A DNA stretch of 64,000 bases. Source: Maritalea porphyrae (GTDB taxonomy: Bacteria > Pseudomonadota > Alphaproteobacteria > Rhizobiales > Devosiaceae). Every line of letters begins with the position of its first letter. Within the stretch, counting starts at the first letter, position 1. A model generated the notes under the pieces. That model had not been told where the DNA came from, made no database searches, and saw only the letters and a list, made by a program, of their open reading frames with translations. Location of the stretch: the NCBI RefSeq assembly GCF_027213965.1, contig NZ_JAPWGX010000006.1, positions 1-64,000 of the forward strand. Reading direction: 5' to 3'. Position numbers and translations under genes: made by a program. Below, one piece after another: positions 36,809-54,490 of this stretch.

Positions 36809-37111
36809 ATCTGTCTCCCGACGTTGATGGGCGGTCCATGCGCCGCCCCATTCATCGGTTCAATATAGTTGTACAATCAGCAAGAATAACCCAACAATTG
36901 GAAACAGTCTTTTCCTAATATGAGGTGATTGAACCGATCAATTTGCCAAAATATGATTTACAACCTCGACACTTGCGGATCGGCGCATCGCGCAAAACTG
37001 ACTATTGCGCCATTTAAAGATTTCTCACATATTAAGCGCGACTGATTTGGTCGCCATCCTTCGCGTTTTCAACGCCCCTAACGTCATCATCAAACCGATC
37101 GGACTTTGGCC
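36809..37111. other. Divergent intergenic region between pirin and MFS genes
   Basis: No gene. It contains an exact 11-base inverted repeat, ATCGGTTCAAT (36854-36864) and ATTGAACCGAT (36928-36938), separated by 63 bases, and TTGTACAA (36869-36876). These could be paired binding sites of a regulator encoded elsewhere. No clear -35/-10 pair was found. Confidence 0.4.
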
Positions 37112-38326
37112 ATGTTTGCCGCGGTGCGCCATTTTAACAAAACCATTTGGTTGATCATTTTAGCCACTTTTGCTTCGCGCTTCGTGCTGTTTATGGTCTG
37201 GCCGTTTCTTGCCATATTATTGCATCAAAAATTCGGTCTGAACGAATTTCAAATCGGCATATTTCTCGCCGGGTCTGCAGCCGTGGGTGTATTCTTCGGT
37301 TTTTACGTAGGTTTCCTCTCAGACATCATTGGCCGTCGAAAGATCATTTTGGCTGGATTGGCCATCAATATTATTTCCATGTTCATTTTGGGTGTTGCGG
37401 ATCATTTGTGGTGGCTATTTGCCGGCACCGTTATTCAAAGTTTTGGCCGCGGCATGGTGGAAAGCCCGGGTCGCGCCCTTATGACCGATATGGTGGAAGA
37501 CCGCCAAGTCAAAGACATGGCGCTGCATATGCGCTATTTCTTCCTCAATATCGGGGCAGCCACCGGCCCACTGTTGGGCACTTTTGCAGGGGCAACAGGT
37601 CAGCAATCCACCTTCTTGATCGTTTCAGGTCTATATGTCGTCTACTTTGTCATTGCCGCCATCATTTTCCGGGTGGAGCGACCGATAAAGCGAACCAAAG
37701 CAGGTACAGCCATGCGCTTTGGCGACGCCTTGGGGGTTTTGCGCAAAGATCAGGCCTTCATGCTGTTCGTCGCAGCAACGCTCATCTCACACATCGCCTA
37801 TGGGCAAATTGATGCCGGCCTTGTTCAATATTTGCGTCAAGAAAGCGTGCTCAACCTGACCACCCTCTATGCCACGCTGATTTTTGTAAATGGCGCGACC
37901 ATCATCATCTTCCAATTCGCTTTCCTCAAACTTTTAGAGAACGTGCGCCCTCTCGTTCGAGCCATGGCCGGTGTCGTCTTATTTGCCCTCGGTTTTTTGG
38001 GATTTGCGTTTGTGCCTACCTCCCCGACCTATTGGCTTATCGGCGCGATGTTTGTCTTAAGCATAGGTGAAACGATCCTCTTCCCCACCCTTAACATCAT
38101 TATTGATCGTATGGCCCCAGAGCACCTTAAAGGCAGCTATGTCGGCGCGGCCTCTTTAGCCTCTATGGGTTTTGTAACCGCCCCGGTGGTTGGCGGCTTC
38201 TTGTTGCATCAGTTTGGTGGTTTCACCATGTGGATGGTAATGGCGGGCCTCGCAGTTTCAGTGGCCGGTCTTTACGGCTTAGCGGCGAATGTGCGCACAA
38301 ACACCAAGACGCAAGCACAGCATTGA
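37112..38326 (+). CDS. MFS transporter
   Basis: 404 residues with about twelve hydrophobic segments in two halves. The MFS loop 2-3 motif GFLSDIIGRRKIILAG (G-x-LSD-x-x-GRR, about residues 68-83) is intact, as is the motif in the second half (LFPTLNIIIDRMAPEHLKGSYVGA). The pattern fits drug-H+ antiporters of the DHA1 type; the substrate is not known. ATG at 37112 is used; a TTG two codons before is open. No regulator is adjacent. Confidence 0.9.
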   Translation: MFAAVRHFNKTIWLIILATFASRFVLFMVWPFLAILLHQKFGLNEFQIGIFLAGSAAVGVFFGFYVGFLSDIIGRRKIILAGLAINIISMFILGVADHLWWLFAGTVIQSFGRGMVESPGRALMTDMVEDRQVKDMALHMRYFFLNIGAATGPLLGTFAGATGQQSTFLIVSGLYVVYFVIAAIIFRVERPIKRTKAGTAMRFGDALGVLRKDQAFMLFVAATLISHIAYGQIDAGLVQYLRQESVLNLTTLYATLIFVNGATIIIFQFAFLKLLENVRPLVRAMAGVVLFALGFLGFAFVPTSPTYWLIGAMFVLSIGETILFPTLNIIIDRMAPEHLKGSYVGAASLASMGFVTAPVVGGFLLHQFGGFTMWMVMAGLAVSVAGLYGLAANVRTNTKTQAQH

Positions 38327-38684
38327 ATGTAAGTCTTACAGATATTGGAACCTGAGGCTTAAACCAACACGGGTTTCCAAGCTCAATTGTGGTTCAAGTT
38401 TGTAGGCTTACGTGCGGATGATGAGTTCAACCGCTCAGACAAAATTAGAACTCAAGCAACATAGACGCGGCAACGCGCAAAAAGCAGTAGAAGCACACAA
38501 TCAAATCAGCCGTTCACAACGGCAAAGCTACTAAGTCCACTAGCACTCGATTTCATATTGTAGGGTGCTCAGTGGAAGGGTCCGCGACAGGCGTTCAGAC
38601 CAAAACCACGGATAACTTCGAAGCAGGTCTTAAACCCGTTTAAAGGAAGTGCGCGCTCCTTAAACTGAGCCCCCCGTTCATTTC
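38327..38684. other. Spacer between MFS gene and the first rRNA operon
   Basis: About 360 bases with no open frame or motif I can support. It ends where identity with the second rRNA copy begins (38685). Confidence 0.4.
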
Positions 38685-38697
38685 CCCTTTAGCACGC

Positions 38698-38735
38698 AAA
38701 AACGCCCCCCAGTTTTCACTGGAGGGCGTTTTTTT
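38698..38735 (-). terminator. rRNA operon 1 terminator
   Basis: AACGCCC-c-CCAG ... CTGG-a-GGGCGTT, an eleven-pair stem with one mismatch, flanked by A and T runs so that it can act on both strands. It lies 40 bases past the 5S end. Confidence 0.85.
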
Positions 38736-38774
38736 AAATTATATTTCGTAAAGAGCTAGCTTTTGTTTTTAGCA

Positions 38775-38893
38775 GACTTGGCGACGACCTACTCTCCCGT
38801 GCCTTAAGACAAAGTACCATCGGCGCTGAAGCATTTAACATTCGAGTTCGGAATGGGATCGAGTTCTGGGCGCTTCGCCATAGTCACCAAGTC
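38775..38893 (-). rRNA. rrf: 5S ribosomal RNA (operon 1)
   Basis: 119 bases. The 5' GACTTGG pairs with 3' CCAAGTC, and the internal CCCATTCCGAACTCG and GGGAGAGTAGGTC are standard 5S stretches. Confidence 0.95.
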
Positions 38894-39049
38894 AGCAAAA
38901 AACAAAAGCTGTGAAGTTAAATTTGTTTGGTTCTTTACGAACCATATTCGCTACATTTTTGCAAATGTAATACAGGAACATATTTTCTAGGTTTTGATGC
39001 CTAGGATGATGTTGTTGGTATTGGTGTATTACGGGCATTGATTAATGAG

Positions 39050-41775
<2,726 letters not shown>

Positions 41776-42035
41776 TCTCATTATCAATATCCGCAATCCG
41801 CCTCGTGCAAGGCATAATGGACCGTCGAATATGATAAGGTTAGATCATATTTAAATTTAACTTCACGAAGATAATTCGTTCTCCCCGGGTGTGGGTCAAA
41901 CAAACAAACTATCTTTCTCTTTACGATATATAAGATCATGCAAAACCAACTCGCGTCAGTTATGCAAAACTTGTTCTTTCTATTAAGTGACTTAATGTTC
42001 AACCGGCGATACCAACATCCAGCATCCAAAATAAA

Positions 42036-42111
42036 TGGTGGAGCCAGACGGGATCGAACCGACGACCTCCTGCTTGCAAAGCAGGCGCTCTCCCAGCTGA
42101 GCTATGGCCCC
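42036..42111 (-). tRNA. tRNA-Ala (TGC), operon 1
   Basis: 76 bases with encoded CCA; acceptor GGGGCCA, anticodon loop TTTGCAA, GTTCGATCC T-arm. Located in the 16S-23S spacer next to tRNA-Ile, as usual. Confidence 0.96.
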
Positions 42112-42157
42112 TTATTTAGACCCAACAAACAAGTTGGCGGATCTTAATTAAGGAATA

Positions 42158-42234
<77 letters not shown>

Positions 42235-42252
42235 GAAGCCTATAGTGCTCAC

Positions 42253-42320
42253 GTTTTACCCAACCAATTGGCGGGGATGCCGGGGTAGCAGCCAAAGGCT
42301 GCGACGGCGGCACGTAAAAC
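42253..42320 (-). repeat. GCCGCCGTCG hairpin element inside the rRNA spacer (copy 1)
   Basis: 68 bases bounded by GTTTTAC and GTAAAAC, with a GCAGCC-aaa-GGCTGC hairpin (42288-42302) next to the core GCCGCCGTCG (minus strand). The same element type is at 13-120 of the window. It looks like a mobile hairpin element that entered the spacer before the operon was copied or homogenised. Confidence 0.6.
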
Positions 42321-42464
42321 ACTATCACGTGATGAACGTCACTTAATGTGAAGAAAGAGAAACGAAGGCGGCGAAATCCCGCTTGTATTTTGCGATCGGT
42401 TTTGACTAAACCAATCTTATCCAATGAAAGTCCAATAAAGCCGAAGCTTTGAAGGTCAATCCTT

Positions 42465-43953
<1,489 letters not shown>

Positions 43954-44141
43954 ATATAGACTTTTGTCGACGCAATGCACGTTTTGACGAGGACACCACT
44001 TGTCACTATGCGCTTCGCAGCGCAAAGGTAATTTGGTGTTCTCTAATAGAAACGTACACCCATCGAAGTCTTGTATGATCAATCTTTCGATCAATCCGCA
44101 AGGACCTCGCCGTCCACGTTTCTCTTTCTTCTTCTTCACAC

Positions 44142-44153
44142 TGTCAAAGAACA
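44142..44153 (-). promoter_or_regulatory. boxA antitermination signal, rRNA operon 1
   Basis: Minus strand TGTTCTTTGACA, close to the boxA consensus TGCTCTTTAACA, about 190 bases upstream of 16S. The identical site is at 51122-51133. Confidence 0.6.
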
Positions 44154-44332
44154 GACCCTCATACCAATGGCATAAACGTCAAAATCATCACCCTAAATCA
44201 ACAACAACAATCTATCTCACCGGACAAGCCCGGCAACAAAATCGCTGCCCAATTCAGGAAACACTCAATAAAACCAATCAGTCTCATCAGCGCTCCGGGG
44301 TTATAAGATCAGCAAACCAACCTGTCAACCAC

Positions 44333-44656
44333 TTTTCTGAGATAAAAACCAATCTAGTTTCTAACTAAGAACCAAACCAAATTGGTTTAAAACCAATCTA
44401 ACTCAGTGTCGGTGTTGATAAGGTCAACCAAATGACTTGTCAACACCCTATCTGAAAAACTTTCGTCGGTCTTTCAAATAGTTAGCTCATCTTTTTAATG
44501 AAGTTTGTAACTTCACTACTCTCCGAGCCAAGCAAGTGTTAGAACGAGTAGTTTGTTCTAACCTTTAAGTTCTCAATCATACAATTGCTTATATTTTTCA
44601 AGAGCTTAACTAAAGAGACCAACATCCTTGCGGTGCGTTTCCCTCAGTGCTGGGGG
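44333..44656 (-). other. Diverged 5' leader of rRNA operon 1
   Basis: Transcribed leader that is unlike the corresponding part of operon 2. It holds several perfect inverted repeats: AAACCAA-a-TTGGTTT (44374-44388), GGTGTTG...CAACACC (44411-44447), TGAAGTT-tgt-AACTTCA (44499-44515) and GTTAGAAC...GTTCTAAC (44538-44562). No gene. Confidence 0.5.
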
Positions 44657-44685
44657 GTTATAGGACCGCACCTTCATAGAGTCAA
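44657..44685 (-). promoter_or_regulatory. rRNA operon 1 promoter
   Basis: On the minus strand TTGACT, 17 bases, TATAAC, followed by the G/C-rich discriminator CCCCCCAGCACTGAG. This layout fits a strong, growth-rate-controlled rRNA promoter. Operon 2 has the same boxes, spacing and discriminator. Confidence 0.8.
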
Positions 44686-44699
44686 CAACACAAACGAGA

Positions 44700-45356
44700 A
44701 AATTGAACCTTTTTTGACAGTCCTCAATCAAATCAAGAAAACCGGGGGTTTTGTGGGTTAGCTACACGTTCAACACCCTAGTTATCTGCCACACCGCATA
44801 CATATCTTTGATGGAATTCCGCTTCCTGGAGATGGATGCGCCGATTCCCAGAGCGCAAACGATAATCTCCAGCCAGCCGATTCTAGTTCGCGTTCACAAG
44901 GTTCCCGTCGGAGGGGTACAGATTACTGCATTATCCAAATCAATATCGGCGCCAAGAGCTATGTATTAGACCTGGAACATCACGTTCGTTTTCAGACTTA
45001 AGAGCTTTGAGATAGTCAGCGACGCCGTGGTTCGAGAGAAACATCGACTTCAGTGCTTCAGACTTCGCGCCCCTATGAGAGTTCGGGCATGATTCTTTTG
45101 TCCTCCGCCGGGCCTATTTGTCGCTTTTTGCACCCGTACGACATTCAATTAACAAGCGTTTCCGATTCGGACGCCGCTAATTGCCGGAATTTCCAACGTC
45201 ATTGAAGGCGTGATCATCTGATTCTGCCTCCATAAAATCGGCTGTGCTTGCAGCACATTGAAGGAAAGCCGTTCGCACCCTGCATTATCTTTTGATTCGG
45301 GCGACACTTATCTACAGACACACGCACAATTGGAACCAAGTTAATGAGCAGTTTCA
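44700..45356. other. Non-coding spacer between rRNA operons
   Basis: About 650 bases upstream of the operon 1 promoter. Only a short 72-codon plus-strand frame (44751-44969) exists; it has no ribosome binding site and no recognisable family. It may hold decayed sequence. Confidence 0.4.
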
Positions 45357-45644
45357 TCAGGAAGCGAATCCAAACCAAGTAATGAGCAACAGCTGGATGA
45401 CTGAAATGAACATCAAAATCGTTTTGAAGGGTTGCTTTTGAGTTTTATGTCGAAGAAGACGTTGAGCCAACGTGGCGCCCACTGCCCCACCAAACGCAGC
45501 AAGCGTTAGAAGCGCACTCTCTGATACGCGCCACAAGGCCCTCTTTGCCAAATATTTATCTAGCGCGAACGCAAAGAAGGTCAAAACATTAATGATCAAA
45601 AAAAATGCGGCAATATAGACGGGAACACTATTGAACAATGACAT
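45357..45644 (-). CDS. DUF1294 family small membrane protein
   Basis: 95 residues with three hydrophobic segments and the family core FALDKYLAKRALWRVSESALLTLAAFGGAVGATLAQRLLRHKTQKQPF. The function is unknown. GGGGAGAGGAG precedes the ATG. It lies between the two rRNA operons, 33 bases beyond the operon 2 terminator, leaving little room for its own promoter, so it may depend on read-through. Confidence 0.85.
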   Translation of the reverse strand: MSLFNSVPVYIAAFFLIINVLTFFAFALDKYLAKRALWRVSESALLTLAAFGGAVGATLAQRLLRHKTQKQPFKTILMFISVIQLLLITWFGFAS

Positions 45645-45677
45645 TATCTCCTCTCCCCCCTTCTCCCTTTAGCACGC

Positions 45678-45715
45678 AAAAACGCCCCCCAGTTTTCACT
45701 GGAGGGCGTTTTTTT
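45678..45715 (-). terminator. rRNA operon 2 terminator
   Basis: Exact copy of the hairpin at 38698-38735. It separates 5S from the DUF1294 gene. Confidence 0.85.
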
Positions 45716-45754
45716 AAATTATATTTCGTAAAGAGCTAGCTTTTGTTTTTAGCA

Positions 45755-45873
45755 GACTTGGCGACGACCTACTCTCCCGTGCCTTAAGACAAAGTACCAT
45801 CGGCGCTGAAGCATTTAACATTCGAGTTCGGAATGGGATCGAGTTCTGGGCGCTTCGCCATAGTCACCAAGTC
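45755..45873 (-). rRNA. rrf: 5S ribosomal RNA (operon 2)
   Basis: 119 bases, identical to the operon 1 copy, with paired GACTTGG/CCAAGTC ends. Confidence 0.95.
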
Positions 45874-46029
45874 AGCAAAAAACAAAAGCTGTGAAGTTAA
45901 ATTTGTTTGGTTCTTTACGAACCATATTCGCTACATTTTTGCAAATGTAATACAGGAACATATTTTCTAGGTTTTGATGCCTAGGATGATGTTGTTGGTA
46001 TTGGTGTATTACGGGCATTGATTAATGAG

Positions 46030-48755
<2,726 letters not shown>

Positions 48756-49015
48756 TCTCATTATCAATATCCGCAATCCGCCTCGTGCAAGGCATAATGG
48801 ACCGTCGAATATGATAAGGTTAGATCATATTTAAATTTAACTTCACGAAGATAATTCGTTCTCCCCGGGTGTGGGTCAAACAAACAAACTATCTTTCTCT
48901 TTACGATATATAAGATCATGCAAAACCAACTCGCGTCAGTTATGCAAAACTTGTTCTTTCTATTAAGTGACTTAATGTTCAACCGGCGATACCAACATCC
49001 AGCATCCAAAATAAA

Positions 49016-49091
49016 TGGTGGAGCCAGACGGGATCGAACCGACGACCTCCTGCTTGCAAAGCAGGCGCTCTCCCAGCTGAGCTATGGCCCC
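49016..49091 (-). tRNA. tRNA-Ala (TGC), operon 2
   Basis: 76 bases with CCA, identical to 42036-42111. Confidence 0.96.
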
Positions 49092-49137
49092 TTATTTAGA
49101 CCCAACAAACAAGTTGGCGGATCTTAATTAAGGAATA

Positions 49138-49214
<77 letters not shown>

Positions 49215-49232
49215 GAAGCCTATAGTGCTCAC

Positions 49233-49300
49233 GTTTTACCCAACCAATTGGCGGGGATGCCGGGGTAGCAGCCAAAGGCTGCGACGGCGGCACGTAAAAC
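49233..49300 (-). repeat. GCCGCCGTCG hairpin element inside the rRNA spacer (copy 2)
   Basis: Identical to 42253-42320, bounded by GTTTTAC/GTAAAAC. Confidence 0.6.
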
Positions 49301-49444
49301 ACTATCACGTGATGAACGTCACTTAATGTGAAGAAAGAGAAACGAAGGCGGCGAAATCCCGCTTGTATTTTGCGATCGGTTTTGACTAAACCAATCTTAT
49401 CCAATGAAAGTCCAATAAAGCCGAAGCTTTGAAGGTCAATCCTT

Positions 49445-50933
<1,489 letters not shown>

Positions 50934-51121
50934 ATATAGACTTTTGTCGACGCAATGCACGTTTTGACGAGGACACCACTTGTCACTATGCGCTTCGCAG
51001 CGCAAAGGTAATTTGGTGTTCTCTAATAGAAACGTACACCCATCGAAGTCTTGTATGATCAATCTTTCGATCAATCCGCAAGGACCTCGCCGTCCACGTT
51101 TCTCTTTCTTCTTCTTCACAC

Positions 51122-51133
51122 TGTCAAAGAACA
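51122..51133 (-). promoter_or_regulatory. boxA antitermination signal, rRNA operon 2
   Basis: Minus strand TGTTCTTTGACA, identical to the operon 1 site and within the repeated block. Confidence 0.6.
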
Positions 51134-51312
51134 GACCCTCATACCAATGGCATAAACGTCAAAATCATCACCCTAAATCAACAACAACAATCTATCTCAC
51201 CGGACAAGCCCGGCAACAAAATCGCTGCCCAATTCAGGAAACACTCAATAAAACCAATCAGTCTCATCAGCGCTCCGGGGTTATAAGATCAGCAAACCAA
51301 CCTGTCAACCAC

Positions 51313-51640
51313 CAATTTCAACAAAAAACAAACTGTTTTTCGATGAAACATTTTCTTAAAACCAAGCGGACAGAGCCAGCTCATTTCCAAGAAAAACATT
51401 GATAAACCAAATAACGAGGCTTTACAATGCCCATTTGAAAAATAATTCATATTCTTCAAACAGTTACCTTATTAACAAATTCGAACTTACGTTTGAACAC
51501 GATAACAAAGGTCTTGATGAATTTTGGTACTTGAAAGTACCCATCCATCTTCAATTGAAAGTCAAAGTTCTATTTATCTTTCAACCAGTTAACTGAGTGT
51601 CTACAGCATCTTGCGACGTCGTTTCTCTCAGTGCTGGGGG
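51313..51640 (-). other. Diverged 5' leader of rRNA operon 2
   Basis: About 330 bases of A/T-rich leader unlike that of operon 1 but of similar length. One good hairpin, GGTACT-tga-AGTACC-like, sits near 51527-51542. No gene. Confidence 0.5.
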
Positions 51641-51669
51641 GTTATAGGGCTGGGCCTTTTCAGAGTCAA
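51641..51669 (-). promoter_or_regulatory. rRNA operon 2 promoter
   Basis: Minus strand TTGACT, 17 bases, TATAAC, then the same CCCCCCAGCACTGAG discriminator as operon 1. The spacer bases between the boxes differ. Confidence 0.8.
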
Positions 51670-51715
51670 CAGGTGCTGGGCAGAAAAATGAAGGTTTTTT
51701 GACAATCTCTATTGC

Positions 51716-51994
51716 TCACTTGCCCCCCTTAGCACAGGACCTCAGCAAAGCTGGGGTTTTGGGCCCCAAACCTTGGTCAAATCGATCATAATATAATTGG
51801 AAATACCGACGAAGTTTCGCCGCATTTGCCGCCCAATACAGCTTATGGTGGAGGTTTATATCCACGAGTGAGCGCCACACGATCATATGGTGCATTGAAT
51901 ATGGGTCCGAACTCGTGTCATAAATCGCCGGTCCGTTACACCAGAAGCAACTAATTTGGCGATCAAGCGCCAAGAACAGCACGCTAGAAGGCAA
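51716..51994 (-). pseudogene. Probable transposase/integrase C-terminal remnant
   Basis: 92 codons. The C-terminal part, LRRYFQLYYDRFDQGLGPKTPALL, resembles the end of rve-type integrase domains (a YYN..R.H..L...TP pattern) found in IS3- and IS481-like transposases; the preceding LVDINLHHKLYWAANAAK also fits. The catalytic acidic residues and N-terminal half are missing, and no terminal repeats are visible. It ends about 50 bases from the operon 2 promoter. It could instead be an unrelated small gene. Confidence 0.4.
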
Positions 51995-52002
51995 GTTACG
52001 TT

Positions 52003-53943
52003 TTGAACGCAGTTAAACGCAAACAAGATCGAGCACTTCTTAAGTCTGCCGGGTTCCGTGACGCTGCAGCATTAAGTGTGAATGTGCTGCGCTCGAAATT
52101 GCCCGAAAGCGGTGAGGTTTCTTTAAAATGGCTCAGCGGCACCATTTTAACTGGTTTGACTGGCGCGCTCCTAATGGCGGCGGTGCTTTATGTGTCGTTT
52201 GACGGCAAAGGCACATTTTCCACTCCTTATGATGCTCTAGGCATCGAGCCAGCCCCAACACCGACACAGGCTGTTGTGGTGATGAAGACCGATCGTGTCC
52301 GGCCTATTGCCGCTAGCCGTTCGGACAAAGAGACGATTGAAGCCTCGATCCGGGAAACTGTGGACGGCGTGGCCAAAATCAAGCGCCAGCCTTTTGAGCG
52401 CATCCGCGCCACATTGGCCACATCGGCGACCGCCCTTTCCCAAGACATCCCCGTCTACGATCCCGTGGCTTTATTGAGCCGCAACCAACCGGTGAGTTTG
52501 CCAAGTGACACGCGCACCATCAATACAGATATCTATGGGGCTGAAGTGGAAGGCGAAGTTACCGTTGTACAGGCGTCTTTGTCTCTTGTGAATGCGCCCA
52601 GGGCTTCAATTACCGATGCGATTGCCGCCGACTTCGTGCGCTCAACAGTGGAAGGCGCCTATACCGGTTTTGATGGTGCTGCCCTTGCTTATGCATCAAC
52701 AGACGTTGAAAACATCAACCCACTTTCTATTGTGCGGGATGGATTTTCGTCGGTAGCAGAAAACGTCTCTATCGTGCCGCGCACCAATATTGATGGTTCC
52801 AATTCCATTTCACGAACTGAACGTGTGTTGACTGTGCGCAAGAATGCACCACTGGCAGATGTCCTGCTTAAAAACGGCTTCACCCAAGGAATGGTCGACA
52901 GCATTGAAGGTGCGATCAAGAATGTTTTCCCTTCAACCACGCTGAACAAGGGCCTCAAGCTGCGCATTCTGTTTGGAAGTGAAACCGGTGCTCCGACCCA
53001 ACTGCCATATCGCATGAGTGTTTATACCAGCGCCGCCCAGCATATCGTCACCGTTGCCCGAACAGATAAGGGACAATATGTATTGGGGCTCGCGCCACCG
53101 GCCATCGACTTTCCTGAAAAGGATAGTGAAGAAATCGATGTTGCCAATCTTCCCTCGCTTTATCGCTCGATCTTTGAAACGGGCCGCAAGCATGACATCC
53201 CGGATGCAACCATTGAGCGCATAATCGCCATGTTTGCTTATGACTTGGACCTCACCAAAAAAATTAACGCCGGTGATTCTGTCGAATTGTTGTTTTCCGA
53301 ACCAGACCAGCAAGGACAAAAGGAATTGCTTTATGTTGGCTTAAAACTGGCCAATGTTGAACGGCATATGTATCGGCACCAGTCCGACGACGGCATAGTG
53401 GATTATTTTGACGAGAACGGCCAAACCGGCAAGAAGTTCTTGATGCGTCGGCCGCTGCAGGGTGGGGGCAATCTGCGTTCGAATTACGGCTATCGCCGTC
53501 ATCCGATCTTTAAAACCTATAAGCTGCACACCGGTGTTGATTTATCAGCAAAAACAGGCACACCAATTTATGCTTCCGGCGATGGCGTTGTTAAACGCGC
53601 GCAATGGGTTTCAGGCTATGGCCGTTTCGTTTCGCTTAGTCATGCCAATGGCTATGAAACTGCCTACGCGCATATGACCCGCATCGCAGAAGGTATGAAA
53701 CCAGGCGTTCGCGTTCGACAGGGGCAGGTCATTGGTTATGTTGGCTCCACCGGCTATTCAACCGGCCCTCACCTCCACTTCGAAATCAAAATCAACGGCC
53801 GCACGGTTGACCCACTCAAAGTGCGTTTGCCACGCGACAAGGCTTTGCCCAATAAATATCGCCGGAAATTTGAGCAAACGATCGCCCAAATCCAAGAACT
53901 CATGGGCCGCGAGGCCAACCCCATAAACGTCGCAGAGCGGTAG
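52003..53943 (+). CDS. M23 family metallopeptidase (murein hydrolase type)
   Basis: 646 residues, starting at a TTG (an in-frame stop lies close upstream and no ATG is suitable). One membrane anchor (about 48-66), a long periplasmic part with a region like the N-terminal adaptor domains of M23 proteins (about 270-450), then the lysostaphin-like catalytic domain from about 490: HPIFKTYKLHTGVDLSAKTGTPIYASGDG (zinc His and Asp) and GYSTGPHLHFEIKINGRTVDP (HLHFE). All zinc ligands are present, so it is likely an active endopeptidase cutting peptidoglycan crosslinks. A hairpin follows the stop. Confidence 0.9.
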   Translation: MNAVKRKQDRALLKSAGFRDAAALSVNVLRSKLPESGEVSLKWLSGTILTGLTGALLMAAVLYVSFDGKGTFSTPYDALGIEPAPTPTQAVVVMKTDRVRPIAASRSDKETIEASIRETVDGVAKIKRQPFERIRATLATSATALSQDIPVYDPVALLSRNQPVSLPSDTRTINTDIYGAEVEGEVTVVQASLSLVNAPRASITDAIAADFVRSTVEGAYTGFDGAALAYASTDVENINPLSIVRDGFSSVAENVSIVPRTNIDGSNSISRTERVLTVRKNAPLADVLLKNGFTQGMVDSIEGAIKNVFPSTTLNKGLKLRILFGSETGAPTQLPYRMSVYTSAAQHIVTVARTDKGQYVLGLAPPAIDFPEKDSEEIDVANLPSLYRSIFETGRKHDIPDATIERIIAMFAYDLDLTKKINAGDSVELLFSEPDQQGQKELLYVGLKLANVERHMYRHQSDDGIVDYFDENGQTGKKFLMRRPLQGGGNLRSNYGYRRHPIFKTYKLHTGVDLSAKTGTPIYASGDGVVKRAQWVSGYGRFVSLSHANGYETAYAHMTRIAEGMKPGVRVRQGQVIGYVGSTGYSTGPHLHFEIKINGRTVDPLKVRLPRDKALPNKYRRKFEQTIAQIQELMGREANPINVAER

Positions 53944-53956
53944 AACCCCACCGCTC
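53935..53956. terminator. Hairpin between convergent M23 and CBS genes
   Basis: GAGCGGT-N8-ACCGCTC, seven perfect pairs overlapping the M23 stop codon. There is no strong T run, so termination is only likely. Confidence 0.45.
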
Positions 53957-53970
53957 CCAAACCGTGTTGC

Positions 53971-54399
53971 CTAAGAGGCTATATATTCGCGCATTGCCGC
54001 CGCTTCGCGTTCGGCCTGCTCGATTTTGCGTTTGACCAAATCACCGATGGAAATCATACCAACCAGCTTGCCGCCATCCACAACAGGCATATGCCGGATG
54101 CGCTTTTGGCTCATAATGCCCATCAGTTCATCCACTGTGGCTTCCATATCGCAAGTAAATGGATCCGGGGTCATACATTTGCCTACTGCACCCTCAAGTG
54201 CAGAGCTCCCCGATTCGCGCAATCGGCGCACGATATCGCGCTCGGAAAGAATACCACAAAGTTCGCCAACATCACCCAGAACCAAAACAACACCAATGTT
54301 GTGTTCACCCAGAATATCAACGGCCTTGGCCACCGTATCTGAACGTGTCACTGTGAGAACGTTACTGCCCTTCGCGTGAAGAATATCGCTAACTTTCAT
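53971..54399 (-). CDS. CBS-domain protein
   Basis: 142 residues from the ATG at 54399, which follows AAGGAG by eight bases; the frame continues to a TTG at 54420. Two CBS motifs: VSDILHAKGSNVLTVTRSDTVAKAVDILGEHNIGVVLVLGDVGELCGILSERDIVR (about 3-60) and VGKCMTPDPFTCDMEATVDELMGIMSQKRIRHMPVVDGGKLVGMISIGDLVK (about 76-128). Such paired domains bind adenosine nucleotides. No enzyme domain is attached, and the partner is unknown. Confidence 0.92.
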   Translation of the reverse strand: MKVSDILHAKGSNVLTVTRSDTVAKAVDILGEHNIGVVLVLGDVGELCGILSERDIVRRLRESGSSALEGAVGKCMTPDPFTCDMEATVDELMGIMSQKRIRHMPVVDGGKLVGMISIGDLVKRKIEQAEREAAAMREYIAS

Positions 54400-54490
54400 T
54401 TGCATTTCTCCTTTCGACAAATTGAGTGTGCGTTATTAATGAAAGTTCGGCAAGACGGCAAAATCACACATTTCCAATAATCGGCCCAAC

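Noticed and set aside
44751-44969. 72-codon plus-strand frame between the rRNA operons
   Set aside because: It has no ribosome binding site, no recognisable motif and lies in A/T-rich spacer.
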